Below the pieces are notes generated by a model, which was not told the origin of the DNA, made no database searches, and was given only the letters and a program-made list of their open reading frames with translations. A stretch of DNA of 64,000 nucleotides, from contig NC_057796.1 of NCBI RefSeq assembly GCF_018294505.1, positions 190,455,873 to 190,519,872 of the forward strand, given 5' to 3'. Source of the DNA: Triticum aestivum (taxonomy: Eukaryota > Streptophyta > Magnoliopsida > Poales > Poaceae). A program made the position numbers and the translations under genes. Of the stretch, positions 36,540-47,994 are shown in pieces (position 1 is the stretch's first letter; the number at the start of each line of letters is the position of its first letter).

Positions 36540-37300
36540 TACTATCTTTTATTTTCCTGTCTTGTCACTTTTGGAACAATATTCTGTTAAGTTTACACAA
36601 TTCCACCCACTGGGGGTGTATTCGAACTATGTCGATTGCCGGCCTGTTGGGGGCTTTATATGTATATATGACTATGCATGTGTTTGGCTTTTCCTTGTTC
36701 TTTGCTTTTCATCCTTCTGCTGTTTCCTTTGCCGCCCTCCCTTGGTTGCCGCCTCCCCAGACAAACAGTTGCTCTGCAATCTGTAGGTGGAGAAGTGCTT
36801 GGCTAATTGGGAGGGCAAGTACTCTAGCTTTGTTGGATTATAGCTAAGTGTTTAGGAAGCCGGCCAGCCGGCTGTTCTGACAGCCGGCGGGCGTGGTTGG
36901 AGGCCGTCTTTTCGCTATATAAGTTCATTAGTCCTTAGCTGTTTTTCGTGTGGGCATCCTTTCTGGCTTTGCTCTTGCTAGTCGGACAGTCGGTTCTTCG
37001 AGCTGCGACTTTCAACAAGAGAGGACTCGAGAGCCGGCACACTACTTGTGTGACTTCAGGTAGAACTTTTAATATAGCTTAAGGCGGCCAGTCCCCGGGC
37101 CGACTAGTCGAACCCGGTGCCAGACAAGAAATCAAATGTAATAATACATTCATGGATATGACACTTGTCACTCATAGAAAAATAAAGGCAGTCCCCGACT
37201 GCTCCTCGGGGGGCCTGTTGTTTCATACTTAATACAAAAGGGTAGCATGATACATACTGCTTTCAACTGTAAAATCTTCTCAGGAGGTTTGCGTTCCATG
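36540..37300. other. Spacer between antisense gene and integrase
   Basis: No gene. The antisense gene and gag-pol converge here, so both transcripts should end in or near this stretch. It holds T-rich runs and repeated GCCGGC. Confidence 0.6.
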
Positions 37301-37301
37301 G

Positions 37302-40300
37302 TCACTCCGACTCCTTGCCGGAGTCGTCCCTCTTGCGTGCTCTTGGTTTTTGCGCGTCGATCAGGTAGTAGGAGTCGTTGCCTAGTGCCTTGCTGATGAC
37401 GAACGGGCCTTCCCAAGGGGCCGAGAGCTTGTGCTGGCCGGCTGTTCGCTGGATCAGCCAGAGCACAAGGTCGCCCTCTTGGAAGGATCTTGGCTTGACC
37501 TTGCGGTTGTGATAACAGCGCAACCCCTGCTGGTAGATGGCAGACCGGCTGAGTGCTAACAGCCGGCCTTCTTCTAGTAGGTCGACACAGTCTTCTCTTG
37601 CTTCCTTGGCCTCCGCCTCCGTGTACATGGTGACCCGAGGCGAGTCGAACTCGATGTCAGTTGGGATGACAGCCTCGGCGCCATATACAAGGAAGAACGG
37701 AGTGAAGCCAGTTGACTTGTTGGGGGTAGTATGCAGACTCCAGAGGACAGCCGGCAGCTCATCGAGCCAGCAGCCGGCCGATCGCTCCAGTGGCACAACC
37801 AGTCGGGGCTTGATGCCGGAGAGGATGAGTCCATTTGCTCGCTCGACCTGGCCGTTTGACTGCGGGTGGGCAACGGACGCTAAGTCCAGTCGAATACCCT
37901 GCGTCGCGCAGAAACGTGCCAATGCTCCTTTGGCAAAGTTCGTGCCGTTGTCGGTGATGATGCTGTGCGGCACGCCGTACCGAGTAGTGATGTCGGTGAT
38001 GAATGTTACGGCAGTCGGCCCGTTCAGCTTCTTGATTGGCTTTGCTTCGATCCACTTTCTGAACTTATCCACGGCGACAAGCAGATGTGTCAAGCCGCCA
38101 CGGGCTGTCTTGAAAGGGCCCAACATGTCCCGTCCCCAGACGGCAAAGGGCCAGGTGAGGGGAATGGTCTGGAGTGCAGAAGCCGGCAGGTGTTGCTTGG
38201 AACTGAAGACTTGGCATCCTCTGCAGCTCTTGACTATCTCTTTGGCATCTTCCAAAGCAGTCGGCCAAAAGAAACCATGGCGGAAAGCCTTGGCCACAAG
38301 TGATCTTGAGGCTGCGTGGTGGCCGCATTCGCCTAGATGGATATCCTTGAGGATTGCCACTCCTTTTTCTGGCTCGACACAACGCTGGAAGACTCCAGTG
38401 ACGCTGTGCTTGACAAGCTCTCTGTTGGTTATTACATATGCTCCGGCTCGTCGTTGCACTAGTCTTGCTGAGATCTCATCAGCTGGCAGCTCTCTGCTGA
38501 CTAGGAATCTGAGGATGGGCTGGGCCCAAGATGGAGCTGTGACTTCTTCGTCTGTTAGTGTAGCCACCATGAATCGGGTGGGTGGGTCGGGTGGCGTGAA
38601 ATTGGAGTCGGCCACCGCTTCTTGTGTTGCTGTAGTCCCCGGGCCGAGTGTTGTAGTCCCCGGGCCGGGTGCGACTACGGCAGTCGGTGAGCCAGTTGTC
38701 GAAGTCCCCGTGCTGCCTGCGGGATTCCTCCAGTCGGATCCGGCTGCATCTGGCACAGGCGGTACGAAGATAGAGTCTGACTCTGGAGACGGCTTGATGG
38801 ACGGCTTGAGAAGGCGCTAGAGGGAGACGCCGGTCGGTATAGCCTGTCGGGTGGAGCCGATCCATGCCAGGGCATCTGCTTGGTCGTTGTCGGCCCTTGG
38901 CACGTGAAGGAACTCGCACCCTTTGAAGTGCCCACTGATCTGCTGGACGAGGAATCGATAGCTCGCCATGTTTGCGTCCTTGGCGTCCCAGTCGCCAGAC
39001 GACTGCTGGACCACCAAGTCAGAGTCGCCATAACACAGGATCCGGCGTATGCCGAGCTCTTTGGCTAGCCGGAGCCCATGTATGAGTGCCTCGGACTCGG
39101 CCACGTTGTTGGAGGCGGCGAAATGGATTTGCAGTGTGTATATGAGTTTGTCGCCTTTGGGAGAGGTGAGGACGATGCCGGCTCCCAAGCCGGTGCGCAT
39201 CTTGGACCCGTCGAAGTACATCCGCCAATGGGTAGAGTCGGGAGCTGGCAGTAGGTACTGGGTCTCGGCCCAGTCGACGAGGAAGTCGGCCAGTGCTTGA
39301 GACTTGATGGCGGTGCGGGGCTGGTAGAAGATTGTGTATGGTGCCAACGCAATGGCCCATTTAGCCACCCGGCCGGATGCATCCCGGCTGCCTATGATCT
39401 CGGCTAGCAGGGCGGTGCACACGACCGTGATGGGATGCTCTTGGAAGTAAGGCTTCAGCTTCTTGGCGGCGAAGTACACCCCATAGCACATCTTCTGGTA
39501 GTGCGGGTAGTTCTGCTTTGAGCTGGATAGCACTTCGCTTAGATAATACACCGGCCTCTGGACTAGCTGGGCTCGGCCTTCTTCCGGGCGCTGGACCACA
39601 ACAACAGTACTGACCACTCGGCTAGTCGCGACAATGTAAAGGAGCATGGGCTCCTTCTCAGTCGGTGCCGCCAGGACAGGTGGAGTGGTCAGCATCTTCT
39701 TCAGCTCATGGAAGGCTTGGTCGGCTTGGTCATTCCACTCGAAGTGAGTGGACTTCTTCATGAGTCGGTACAAGGGGAGAGCCTTCTCTCCTACCCGGCT
39801 GATAAAGAGGTTTAGGGAGGCCAAGCACCCGGTGAACTTCTGCACATATCGCAATTTGGTGGGAATCTCCATCCTTTCGATGGCCTTGATCTTCACAGGG
39901 TTGCACTCGATGCCGCTTTCAGAGACCAGAAATCTTAGCAGCTGGCCGGCTGGTACTCCGAACACGCATTTCTCGGGGTTGAGCCTGATTTGGAATCGGC
40001 GCAAGTTGGCGAATGTTTCTTTCAGATCTTCCAGCAGGGTGCCGCGCTTCTTTGTCTTCACCACAATGTCGTCTACATAGACGTGGGCATTTCTGCCGAG
40101 TTGCTTGAGGAGGCATTTATGCATGCAACGCTGAAAAGTGGCACCAGCATTCCTTAAGCCGAATGTCATAGTCAGGTAACAGAAAGCTCCAAATGGTGTG
40201 ATGAAGGCAGTCTTCAGGCGGTCTGCTGGGTCCAACTTGATCTGATGGTACCCTGAGTAGGCATCCAAAAAACTCAACAGCTCGCATCCGGCTGTGGAGT

Positions 40301-43300
40301 CTATCACTTGGTCAATCCGTGGCAAAGCAAACGGATCCTTGTGGCAGGCCTTGTTGAGGCTGGTGTAGTCTATACACAGGCGCCACTTGTTGTTCTTCTT
40401 CAATACCAGAACTGGGTTGGCAAGCCACTCTGGAAAAAACACTTCCATAATAAAGCCAGCGGCGAGGAGCCGGGCAATCTCTTCTCCTACGATTCTTCGC
40501 TTCTCTTCTGATAGTCGGTGAAGGGGCTATTTGACCGGCTTCGCATCGGCTCGGACGTGTAATTTGTGCTCGGCGAAATCCTTCGGGACACCCGGCATGT
40601 CCTTTGGGGACCATGCAAAAATGTCTCGATTCTCACGGAGGAAGTCGACGAGCTCGCCTTCCTATTTACTGTCCAAGTTTGCCCCAATGACAGCAAACCT
40701 TTCCGGATTCTGTGGGTCCAGAGGTATCTTCTTCGTCTCTTTGGCTGGCTGGAAGGAGCTCTGCGCATCACAATCTTTGGGGTTGGGGGACAAGGCCGGC
40801 TGCTTGCCGGCCATGGCCACAACCCGCTCCAGCATCTTCTTCTCTTCTGCCACTACGAGGGACTCGGCCAGCCGGCTACTGGCCATGGCGCACTCGATGG
40901 ACTTCTTGTAGTCGCCGGCTACCGTGATGATCCCCTTCGAGCTCGGCATCTTCATCTTCAGGTAGGCGTAGTGGGGCACAACCATGAACTTGGCCAGAGC
41001 AGGTCGGCCAAGCAAAGCATGGTAGGGGCTCTCCAGATCCACTACCTCGAACCAGATCGCTTCTCGGCGAAAATGATCTTTGTCTCCGAAGAGAACATCC
41101 ATCTTAATCTTGCCGATTGGGGAGCAAGACAAGCCGGGGACGATACCATGGAACACAATTCGGCTTGGCATAAGCTGCTTCGCCTTGATGTTCAGCTTCT
41201 CCATGGTATCGCGGTACAGTATATTGATACTGCTTCCGCCATCTATCAGGACACGGGAGAATCGGGCGGCTCGCCTCTCCGTCGCGAGGGTGACATCCAA
41301 GACTAGTGCATAGGAGCCAGGGGATGGCATCACCTCTGGGTGGTCGGCCTAGCTCCAGTTGATTGGCTTCTCTGACCAGTGCATGAACTCGGGGGCGCTA
41401 GAGGCGACTGCGTTGACCTCTTGATGCTGACGGCACCGACTACGCTTGTCTTCGGCTTGGCTGGTGAAGACGACGTAGGTGGCGTGCTCTTCAGGGAACT
41501 CATCTTGAATGGCTCCGACTGCCGGCCGAGCCGCCGGCTGCTGAGGGGCTGGAGGCGGCGGGCCGGGAGGCGGAGGCGGCACCAGCCCTTCGCCCTTGGA
41601 GATTCGCGTGAGCCAGTGGCATTTTCGGGTCGTGTTGTTGGACGGCTTTGCGCCACTGTGGAACTTGCAGGGGCGTCGAGAGTCTGCTCGTAAGAGAAAG
41701 CTGGCTGCCAAGCCGGCCTGCCACCCTTCTTCTTGGGAGCGGGCCGCTCTTCGGGCTGCTCATCTTCAACTGTGGCCACCTGCCGACTGGTGGAAGGCGG
41801 CATGGGGGCCTTGCGCTTGTGATCGTTATGGTAGGGGCGCCGATTGGACTCGCCAACCGGCGTCTTGGGAGCCGGAGCGAGCACCTTCCCAGAAGCGTCC
41901 CCTCGGAGCTCGGTCTTCATCGAGGAGTCGGCCGTGGCGTACTTGTCCGCGATGATCAGCAGTTCGTCGAGGGTAGCCGGCTCGTCGCAGAGGAGTCGGT
42001 GCTTGAGGAGGGTGCCCTCTCGGCACCCGGCGGTGAAGTACTCGATGGCCTGAACCTCGTGTACCCCCTCGCAGGAGTTGCGGAGCTCGGCCCACCGCGT
42101 GAGGTAGTCGCGGGTCGACTGATTGGGCCCTTGGACGCACAGGGAGAGCTGGCGAGGCTTGGGAGGCCGCTTGTATGTGCTGGTGAAGTTGCGGACGAAG
42201 ACTTCCGTGAAGTCCAGCCAGCTGTTGATGCTGTAGGGCTTGAGGCTGTTGAGCCAGGTGTGCGCCGTGCCTTGCAGCATGAGGGGGATGTACTTCACGG
42301 CCACGCGCCGATTGCCGTTGGCTATGCTGACAGCAGTGGAGTAGTCGATGAGCCAATCTTCCGGCTTCACAGAGCCGTTGTACTTGGGCGTGTCTCTGGG
42401 GAGCGAGAACCCTTTGGGGAAGGGCTCGTCGCGGATGCGGGGGCCAAAGCATCGCGGGCCGACATCGTCTTCTTCTTCTAATGCCAGGGATCGAGCAAGG
42501 CGGTCGATCCGGTGGCGGGCGTCGTTCTCACCGACTCCTTCTCGGCGGCCTAGTCGGTCACCAAGAGTCGGGTGCATGACAGGCGGCGGGGTGAGACGTC
42601 TCTCCCTTCGAGGCGGGGGAGGAGGCGGATTTCCTTGGCGCTCCACAGCTTGAGGGCGGCCTTCCGCGTCGTGCTCGATGGTGATATGAGTCCGGCTGCG
42701 GCTAGCAGCCGGCTCCTTATCTTTCCTCTGGCGGGCGCCGCTCGCAGTCGGCGAGCGAGACGTCGCGGCGTGCCCCTGGCGTGGGGGATGACTCTCAGCA
42801 CGGGCACCGGCTTCATGCCGTTCTGCAGCCGCGTCGATCAGTTGCTGGATCCGCCTTGTCATGTAGGGGAGCTCATCGGCTCCCAGCCCATTTAGCTCTT
42901 CAGCGGCCGCCTGGGCGGCTCGTAGATTCTCGAGCGGGGTGTGGTAGACGGGGCGATCTGCCCCCAGCATGCTGGCGATAGCCGTGCCGCGCTTCTGGAC
43001 GAAGCCGGCTCGGCTCGGCCCGCTAGGCGGCGGCGTACCGAAGGCGGCGCGGTCGACATCACGCTGGTGGGCCTCGGTGAGGCGTCTCATGGAGGCTATC
43101 TTCTGGCCTTCCGCGACGAGGGCGAGGCGGCGTGCCTCCACGGTCTCGGCGTCGGCGTCGGCCGGGATGGGGACGGATAGGTCGTGCATCGCCACTTGCA
43201 GGGCGTCGTGGGCGTTCTCGCCCGAGTTGGCGACGTGGCTGATGACCAACACTTTGGTGACAGCACTGCTGCCACTGTCAGCTCGAGGGAGAGTATCGTC

Positions 43301-43661
43301 GAAGACCACCACGTCGGAGGGGTAGGCGTCGAGCGATGTCGTGTCGGAATCGATGAGCATCGGGTCGGTGGAGCCGATCGACTCCAAGTCTACAGCAGAC
43401 TCGCTTGAGACGTGAAGCTGGTCGAGGAGGCTGACGAGGCGGCTCTCGGGGTAGTCCGTGCCTGCGTCGGATGCAGGCTCATCGGAGATGCGAGTCTCGC
43501 CAAGTAGATCGGCGAGGCAGCTCGCCGCGCAGGTGTCGTCGACGCCTTGCAGCGCATCGAGGCAAATGCCATCGGGCGCAGCAGGCTGGCTGCGCTCGCG
43601 GGGGAGGAAAAGGGTTCCCGTCCAGAACAGGTCTCCGGACGACGGTGCACCTGGCCCCATG
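37302..43661 (-). pseudogene. Tat element gag-protease-RT-RNaseH-RNaseH-integrase polyprotein, 1 frameshift and 4 TAG
   Basis: One long polyprotein frame. Gag, from an ATG at 43661 close to the primer site, has the capsid-like region (DWLIDYSTAVSIANGN, TAHTWLNSLKPYSINSW). A one-base deletion near 41670 precedes the zinc-binding CKFHSG...TRKCHW motif. Then TAG 41349-41351, protease DGGSSINILY, TAG 40662-40664, TAG 40527-40529, and RT with LDAYSGYHQIKL and YVDD. A degenerate first RNase H is followed by an intact-looking second RNase H (MYFDGSKMRTGLGAG, YGDSDLVVQ). TAG 38817-38819 precedes the integrase, whose H140/H146-C178/C181 zinc finger and D210, D269, E305 (35-residue spacing) are intact, residues counted from the M at 38756. 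Nearly every break is a TAG, as expected from C-to-T change at CAG or similar codons. Confidence 0.95.
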
Positions 43662-43673
43662 GTGGGCACCAAA
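43654..43673 (-). promoter_or_regulatory. Tat element primer-binding site region
   Basis: Immediately inside the 5' LTR the minus strand reads TTTGGTGCCCACCATGGGG. The place and TGGTGCCCACCAT form fit a tRNA primer site; I did not assign the tRNA. The gag ATG overlaps it, so gag may start further in. Confidence 0.6.
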
Positions 43674-44838
43674 TGTCGGGTGGTAGGAGCCAGTAAGACA
43701 TCGCCGGTGCTTGGAAACGGGATGAGGCGAAGACATGCACGCCGGCGAATCTTACCCAGGTTCGGGGCTCTCCGTGGAGATAACACCCCTAGTCCTGCTC
43801 TGCGGGGTCTCCGCATGATCACTAGATCAGTAAGAGTAGCTACAAATGCTCCTAGAGCTGTCGGGTTCAAGGGACAAGAAGAGCAAGGCTAGCTCTCACT
43901 TCCCTCTCTATATGGTGTGTGTGTAACTCTAAGAAGCCAACCCTTTGCATGGGTGCCCCGGGGGGTTTATATAGGCCTACCCCCCGGGGGTACAATTGTA
44001 ATCCGGCTGGGCGCGGGTCCCAGTCGTCAGCGTCGGTGCTCGCCGGCTTCTCCGCCGGCCATTGGGGCCCGCCGACTGGTGGGTCCCGCCGGCTGCCGGC
44101 CTCTTGGTCGACAGGCCGGCCCCACCGCCAGGGGGTCCTGTCGGCGGCCGTTTACTGTAGCCTTGCCCTTGATGACGGGGGCTTCGTCGAGGTGAGCGTG
44201 GCTACAGTGTGCCGCCTCGAGGGCTCTCACTGTAGCCTTACCTTGTCTTGTCTCCTTAATGTGGCTCGTGCTTCGAGGGAGGGGAGTAGCCGGCTTTCGG
44301 GGGCCGGCTACACCCCTGGCCGACTGGGGGAGGCCGGGCCGCCTTCGTGTCTCTCTCTGGCTAAAGGGGCCCGCCGCCCGGGGGCCGTACTGGCATCTGT
44401 CGTGGATGACGTTGAGGCCAGCATGGCTACAGGGCCGAACCGGACGGGAGATGGCCGACCCGTACGGCGTCGTGTGGCCACGCCTGCCTCGGGATTCGGG
44501 GGTAGTGGGCCGCACTGTAGCCACACCCCGTCCCGTCACCGTTATGTGGGCGTAGTTTCGGTGGGTGCAGCCTTGGCCGGCTTCTTGGAGTCCGCGCTCT
44601 TCATGGCCGGCTCTGGGGAGTCGGCATTCTCTACGGCCGGCTTCCTGGAGTCGGCCATCTCGTAACTCTCTTGGGGGAGGTTGCTGCAGCTGGGTCGCCT
44701 TCTGAGAGTCGGCTCCTGGGATAGCCGTCCGAGGGAAGGCGGCCCAATGCTTTGAGTGCTCGATGGATCGAATGGTCTGATAATTTCTGAAGAGCCAGGG
44801 GTAGTCGGTTAGGATACCCGTGGCCATTTACTCCGACA
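43674..44838 (-). repeat. Tat element 5' LTR (1165 bp)
   Basis: Same ends as 30899-32099 and about 27 base differences counted by eye, plus a 36-base deficit near its + strand start. On the minus strand CCTATATAAACC at 43964-43975 is a good TATA box for the element promoter, and the same motif is at 31225-31236 in the other LTR. Confidence 0.96.
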
Positions 44839-44843
44839 CTCTT

Positions 44844-45690
44844 CCAATGAAATGGTGTTGCTAAGTTTGCTTCATTTAATTAGCTATAGACTCAAAATTG
44901 TCTTTTCACCTAGGTACACGCGCTTAGCACCGTTTCTTCCTTGGGTCAACAAACTAGTCTCTCTCTTCTTGATTAACTTGCCACATCAGACTTTATGCCT
45001 ATGTGGCAAGCGTAAGCACCTGTAGGAGCAAGTAAAAGTAAGTACAAGAGTGCGCTTTACATGGCATTTTTGCATATGTGAAGGAAAGAGAGGCAAGGAA
45101 AAAGTGGAGAAGTGGGCTCTCATGCAAGAGCCAGCCTCTACTACATGGTGGAGCATTGGGAGAGGCACCTATATGGAGGTGGTCAGGAATCGGGAGACTC
45201 GCGCCGGTCATAGCGCCGCAGTTAAAATGATAATGGCAAGTCAAATCACGGGGCCCCACCTGTCCAGCAGTAACTCGCTGTCAAATCACACAGCCCTACA
45301 TTTGCAGCAGCCTACTCCCTCGTCTTCTCGCGTCTCTGTCGAACCGACTAGGCGGAACTGCCCTGCCTACCGCGCAGGAAAAGCCCCGCCCTCGACTTTT
45401 AAATACAACTACATCCGCTTAAGAATCCAATGATATACTTTTTGTGACATAGTAACTCGTATTTAGTTAGTCAAATGGATGACCTAGAACTACGTGCAGG
45501 CCCTATAAACCGAGACACCAAAAAATAAAAAAACCGAGACGGAGAGGGTAGTTCAGCACGTATCTTTTCAGATCAATATAGTCGGGATTCACCAAGGAGC
45601 AAAACCAAGTGGTAGGCTGCTTCTGTCGTGTTGGCGTAGCAACTCAAGCAGGGTCAGTCCCCACACGAAATGGCGACACACTTAACAGGA
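44844..45690. other. CACTA-2 internal sequence without recognised gene
   Basis: Continues the sequence interrupted by the Tat element at 30898. No coding domain seen. Bases 45200-45300 (GGTCATAGCGCCGCAG, GTCAAATCAC, GGCCCCACCTG) partly resemble the promoter-like repeat at 45695-45900. Confidence 0.5.
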
Positions 45691-45694
45691 CCCC

Positions 45695-45900
45695 TTTGGC
45701 CGACATGTGGCTCATCCACCGTCTTGTTCCACATGCGATGCACCAAATTACAGTTCGGAGCAGCGGTTGGTATTGGAGGCACCCCGGTCGTAGCGCCGCA
45801 GTAGTAGAAAATGAGCGATGAGGGGTCAAATCACAAAGCCCCACCTTTCCCGCATTAAGCTGGACGGACGAAGCAACCATCATTTCACTCTAGGGCGCAA
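45695..45900 (+). repeat. Diverged dispersed repeat, copy B
   Basis: Relative of 28760-28960 (CGACATGTGG, CACCAAATTACAG, GTCAAATCACAA, GGACGAAGCAACCAT in the same order), roughly 65-70% alike by eye. Its downstream sequence to 46870 contains no gene I can recognise. Confidence 0.65.
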
Positions 45901-46864
45901 GAGCATAAAGAAAAGAGAAAACAATGATGCGTGCGGCAGCTACCTAGGGCACCCTAGGGTAGGGGTCTCCACTACATATCCTTTTTTTGAAACCGCCTCC
46001 ACTACAAATCGGCTTCTCCCTCGTCCTCTTGAAGAAAACCGATGATGAGTGTGGCGGTAGGGTTTGTAGGAGTACTACGGCGTGTGGGGCCACGTCGTAG
46101 TAAACGGATTCGAGTCGACGCCTTAAATATGTGTGGGCCGCTTGGTTTTACGGGAACAAGGCAAAATTTTGGGTTCGGGGACCAGTGGAGATATAGTACG
46201 TACAAAAAATTCTGGACGTAGGTTCTACCGAAAGGCAACGATGCATGGGCCCTGCATTTTGATATACCCGAGGCCGCGTGAAATTTGCTACTCTACTCAA
46301 AACTAGTAAGGTACACATGTATTGAACGCATGAGATTTCGAAACCAAATTACGAATAAATACACACTATAGCATGTAAAGCTTTGAGTCATATATGCGTG
46401 ATGTAGATGTTCGTTTAGTTCTTATAGTTCATCTCATTCAAAATCAATTAGTTTTATATAAATGTTAAGATTCATGGGGTTGTGCATTGTAAATCATAAA
46501 GTAAAAAACAAATACTGGCAATTCATTTAGAAAAAAATAATCAATTATGATACAGAAGATTCTAGAACAAAGGAGAAGTGCTTGTGTTTTGAGGTTTGTG
46601 CATTATGCTTAAGTTCAACCATGGAGTCTTCTACATTGTACATGTGGCAGATCTAGTGGAATGTTGATGATATCCAACGGCAAGTAGTGCTCGGATTTGC
46701 CTATCTCTGCACTGTCGGGTTAGCTTCATCCAGCGACCATCTTTCAAAGTTATTGGCACACTATATAGTTCTTGTGCCATAGTTGCATGTTTTGGAAAAA
46801 AACTACTAGTGGGTTGTACTATCTATTTAGGAATAGAAGATGTATACATGGAAGTTGTAGGGAA

Positions 46865-47205
46865 AGAGATGACATGGAGCATCTCAATTCCTATGAGTAG
46901 GGATTGGAAAAGAGATGTCATTTGGTTCACATCATAGGAACTTTTCTATTGAATCTAGAGATGACATGTATCTCAATTCCTATGAGGAGGGATTAGAAAA
47001 GAGATGTAATTTGGTTCATATCATAGGAACTTTTCTATTGAATATACGCTAATGTTCATTTTCCTTTGAAATTAAGGGAGTATAGGAATCCATTCATATG
47101 AACCAAGTGGCTCTAAAGATATAGAAATGATATCATGTTTATTTCCTTTGAAATGTGGAGTATATGAATCTATTCCTATGAACCAATTGGCTCTAAAGGA
47201 AAAAA
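46865..47205 (+). repeat. Two adjacent tandem duplications
   Basis: First pair: about 46871-46966 and 46968-47045, sharing AAAAGAGATGT-ATTTGGTTCA and CATAGGAACTTTTCTATTGA. Second pair: about 47047-47137 and 47138-47205, sharing TTTCCTTTGAAAT and CCTATGAACCAA-TGGCTCTAAA. AT-rich; no gene. Confidence 0.8.
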
Positions 47206-47640
47206 TCCTATAAAAATCATATCATATAGAGTTCCTATGATATTCCTCGACACTAAAGGATGCTTGAAATTGCTGCGGGTGATACGATGGTCTTTCTTTG
47301 TAGACTCCTCACCCATCTTTATAGTTACCTCTTGAAGATGAATGAAATGATATATACATGGTATTCTACATGTGCAATTTGGTACGTGAAAACTCGGTAA
47401 AAGTTTGCGAGGTTCGAATTTTTAATAAAGCTATATGCACTGCATTTCGGAACGGAGGGAGCATACGGCAGTTGCTAACACTCACGTGGAAGATTTGTTT
47501 GTAGGAGGAGTGGCTGCTCTGTAAAATGACATGGCAAAACTGACACTGTCGGATGCCGATCTAACGGTTCCTTACGGCGTTCGTCAGGAAAAGGCTTGTG
47601 GCGAACGTTTGTCGGATAATGATTTACGGACACATGCATT
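47206..47640. other. AT-rich spacer ending in CTCCCTCC-type end
   Basis: No gene. At 47449-47463 the + strand reads CGGAACGGAGGGAGCATA, which looks like the end of a Stowaway- or MITE-like element whose other end I could not find. Confidence 0.4.
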
Positions 47641-47994
47641 GCATTGATACGTGCCCCCTCTCTCTCACGCACACGCACCCTCACGAGTGACGACTCTCCC
47701 GAGTCCTCTCGCAGACTCGCACGTCGCACCCACCGTCTATCTGCAGGTAGACGTCACGCACATATGTGCTCTTCACACCGTACCCTCACAACTTCTAAAA
47801 AACAAAAGACGGCGCGCACATTTTATTTTAGCTCACACGTCACACACTTATAATATTACTCTTGCGGCGAACGTTCTTTGGGCATAGTATATTGTACTCT
47901 CACGAAGAGAAGCAGTGCATGCATGCACTAATTCTCTCACACCCACTCGCGGGTACACGTAGGAGCGCATTTTTTTGAAGCTGGTACAACAAAA

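Larger units (their letters stand above)
30899..44838 (-). mobile_element. Complete Tat-lineage Ty3/gypsy retrotransposon, 13.9 kb
   Basis: Bounded by two LTRs with TG/CA ends and a perfect five-base target duplication CTCTT (30894-30898 and 44839-44843). Gag-pol is on the minus strand and a spliced antisense gene lies between integrase and the 3' LTR. A degenerate RNase H followed by a second RNase H in pol, and the Transposase_28-type antisense gene, mark the Tat lineage. Gag-pol has one frameshift and four TAG stops, so this copy is dead, though its LTRs differ by only about 27 substitutions by eye. It sits inside CACTA-2. Confidence 0.96.

Noticed and set aside
37537..38820. 427-codon plus-strand frame over the Tat integrase
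   Set aside because: It is the complement of a clear integrase with intact zinc finger and DDE residues on the minus strand.
41648..42481. Plus- and minus-strand frames overlapping Tat gag
   Set aside because: They shadow the gag frame, which has the recognisable capsid-like region.
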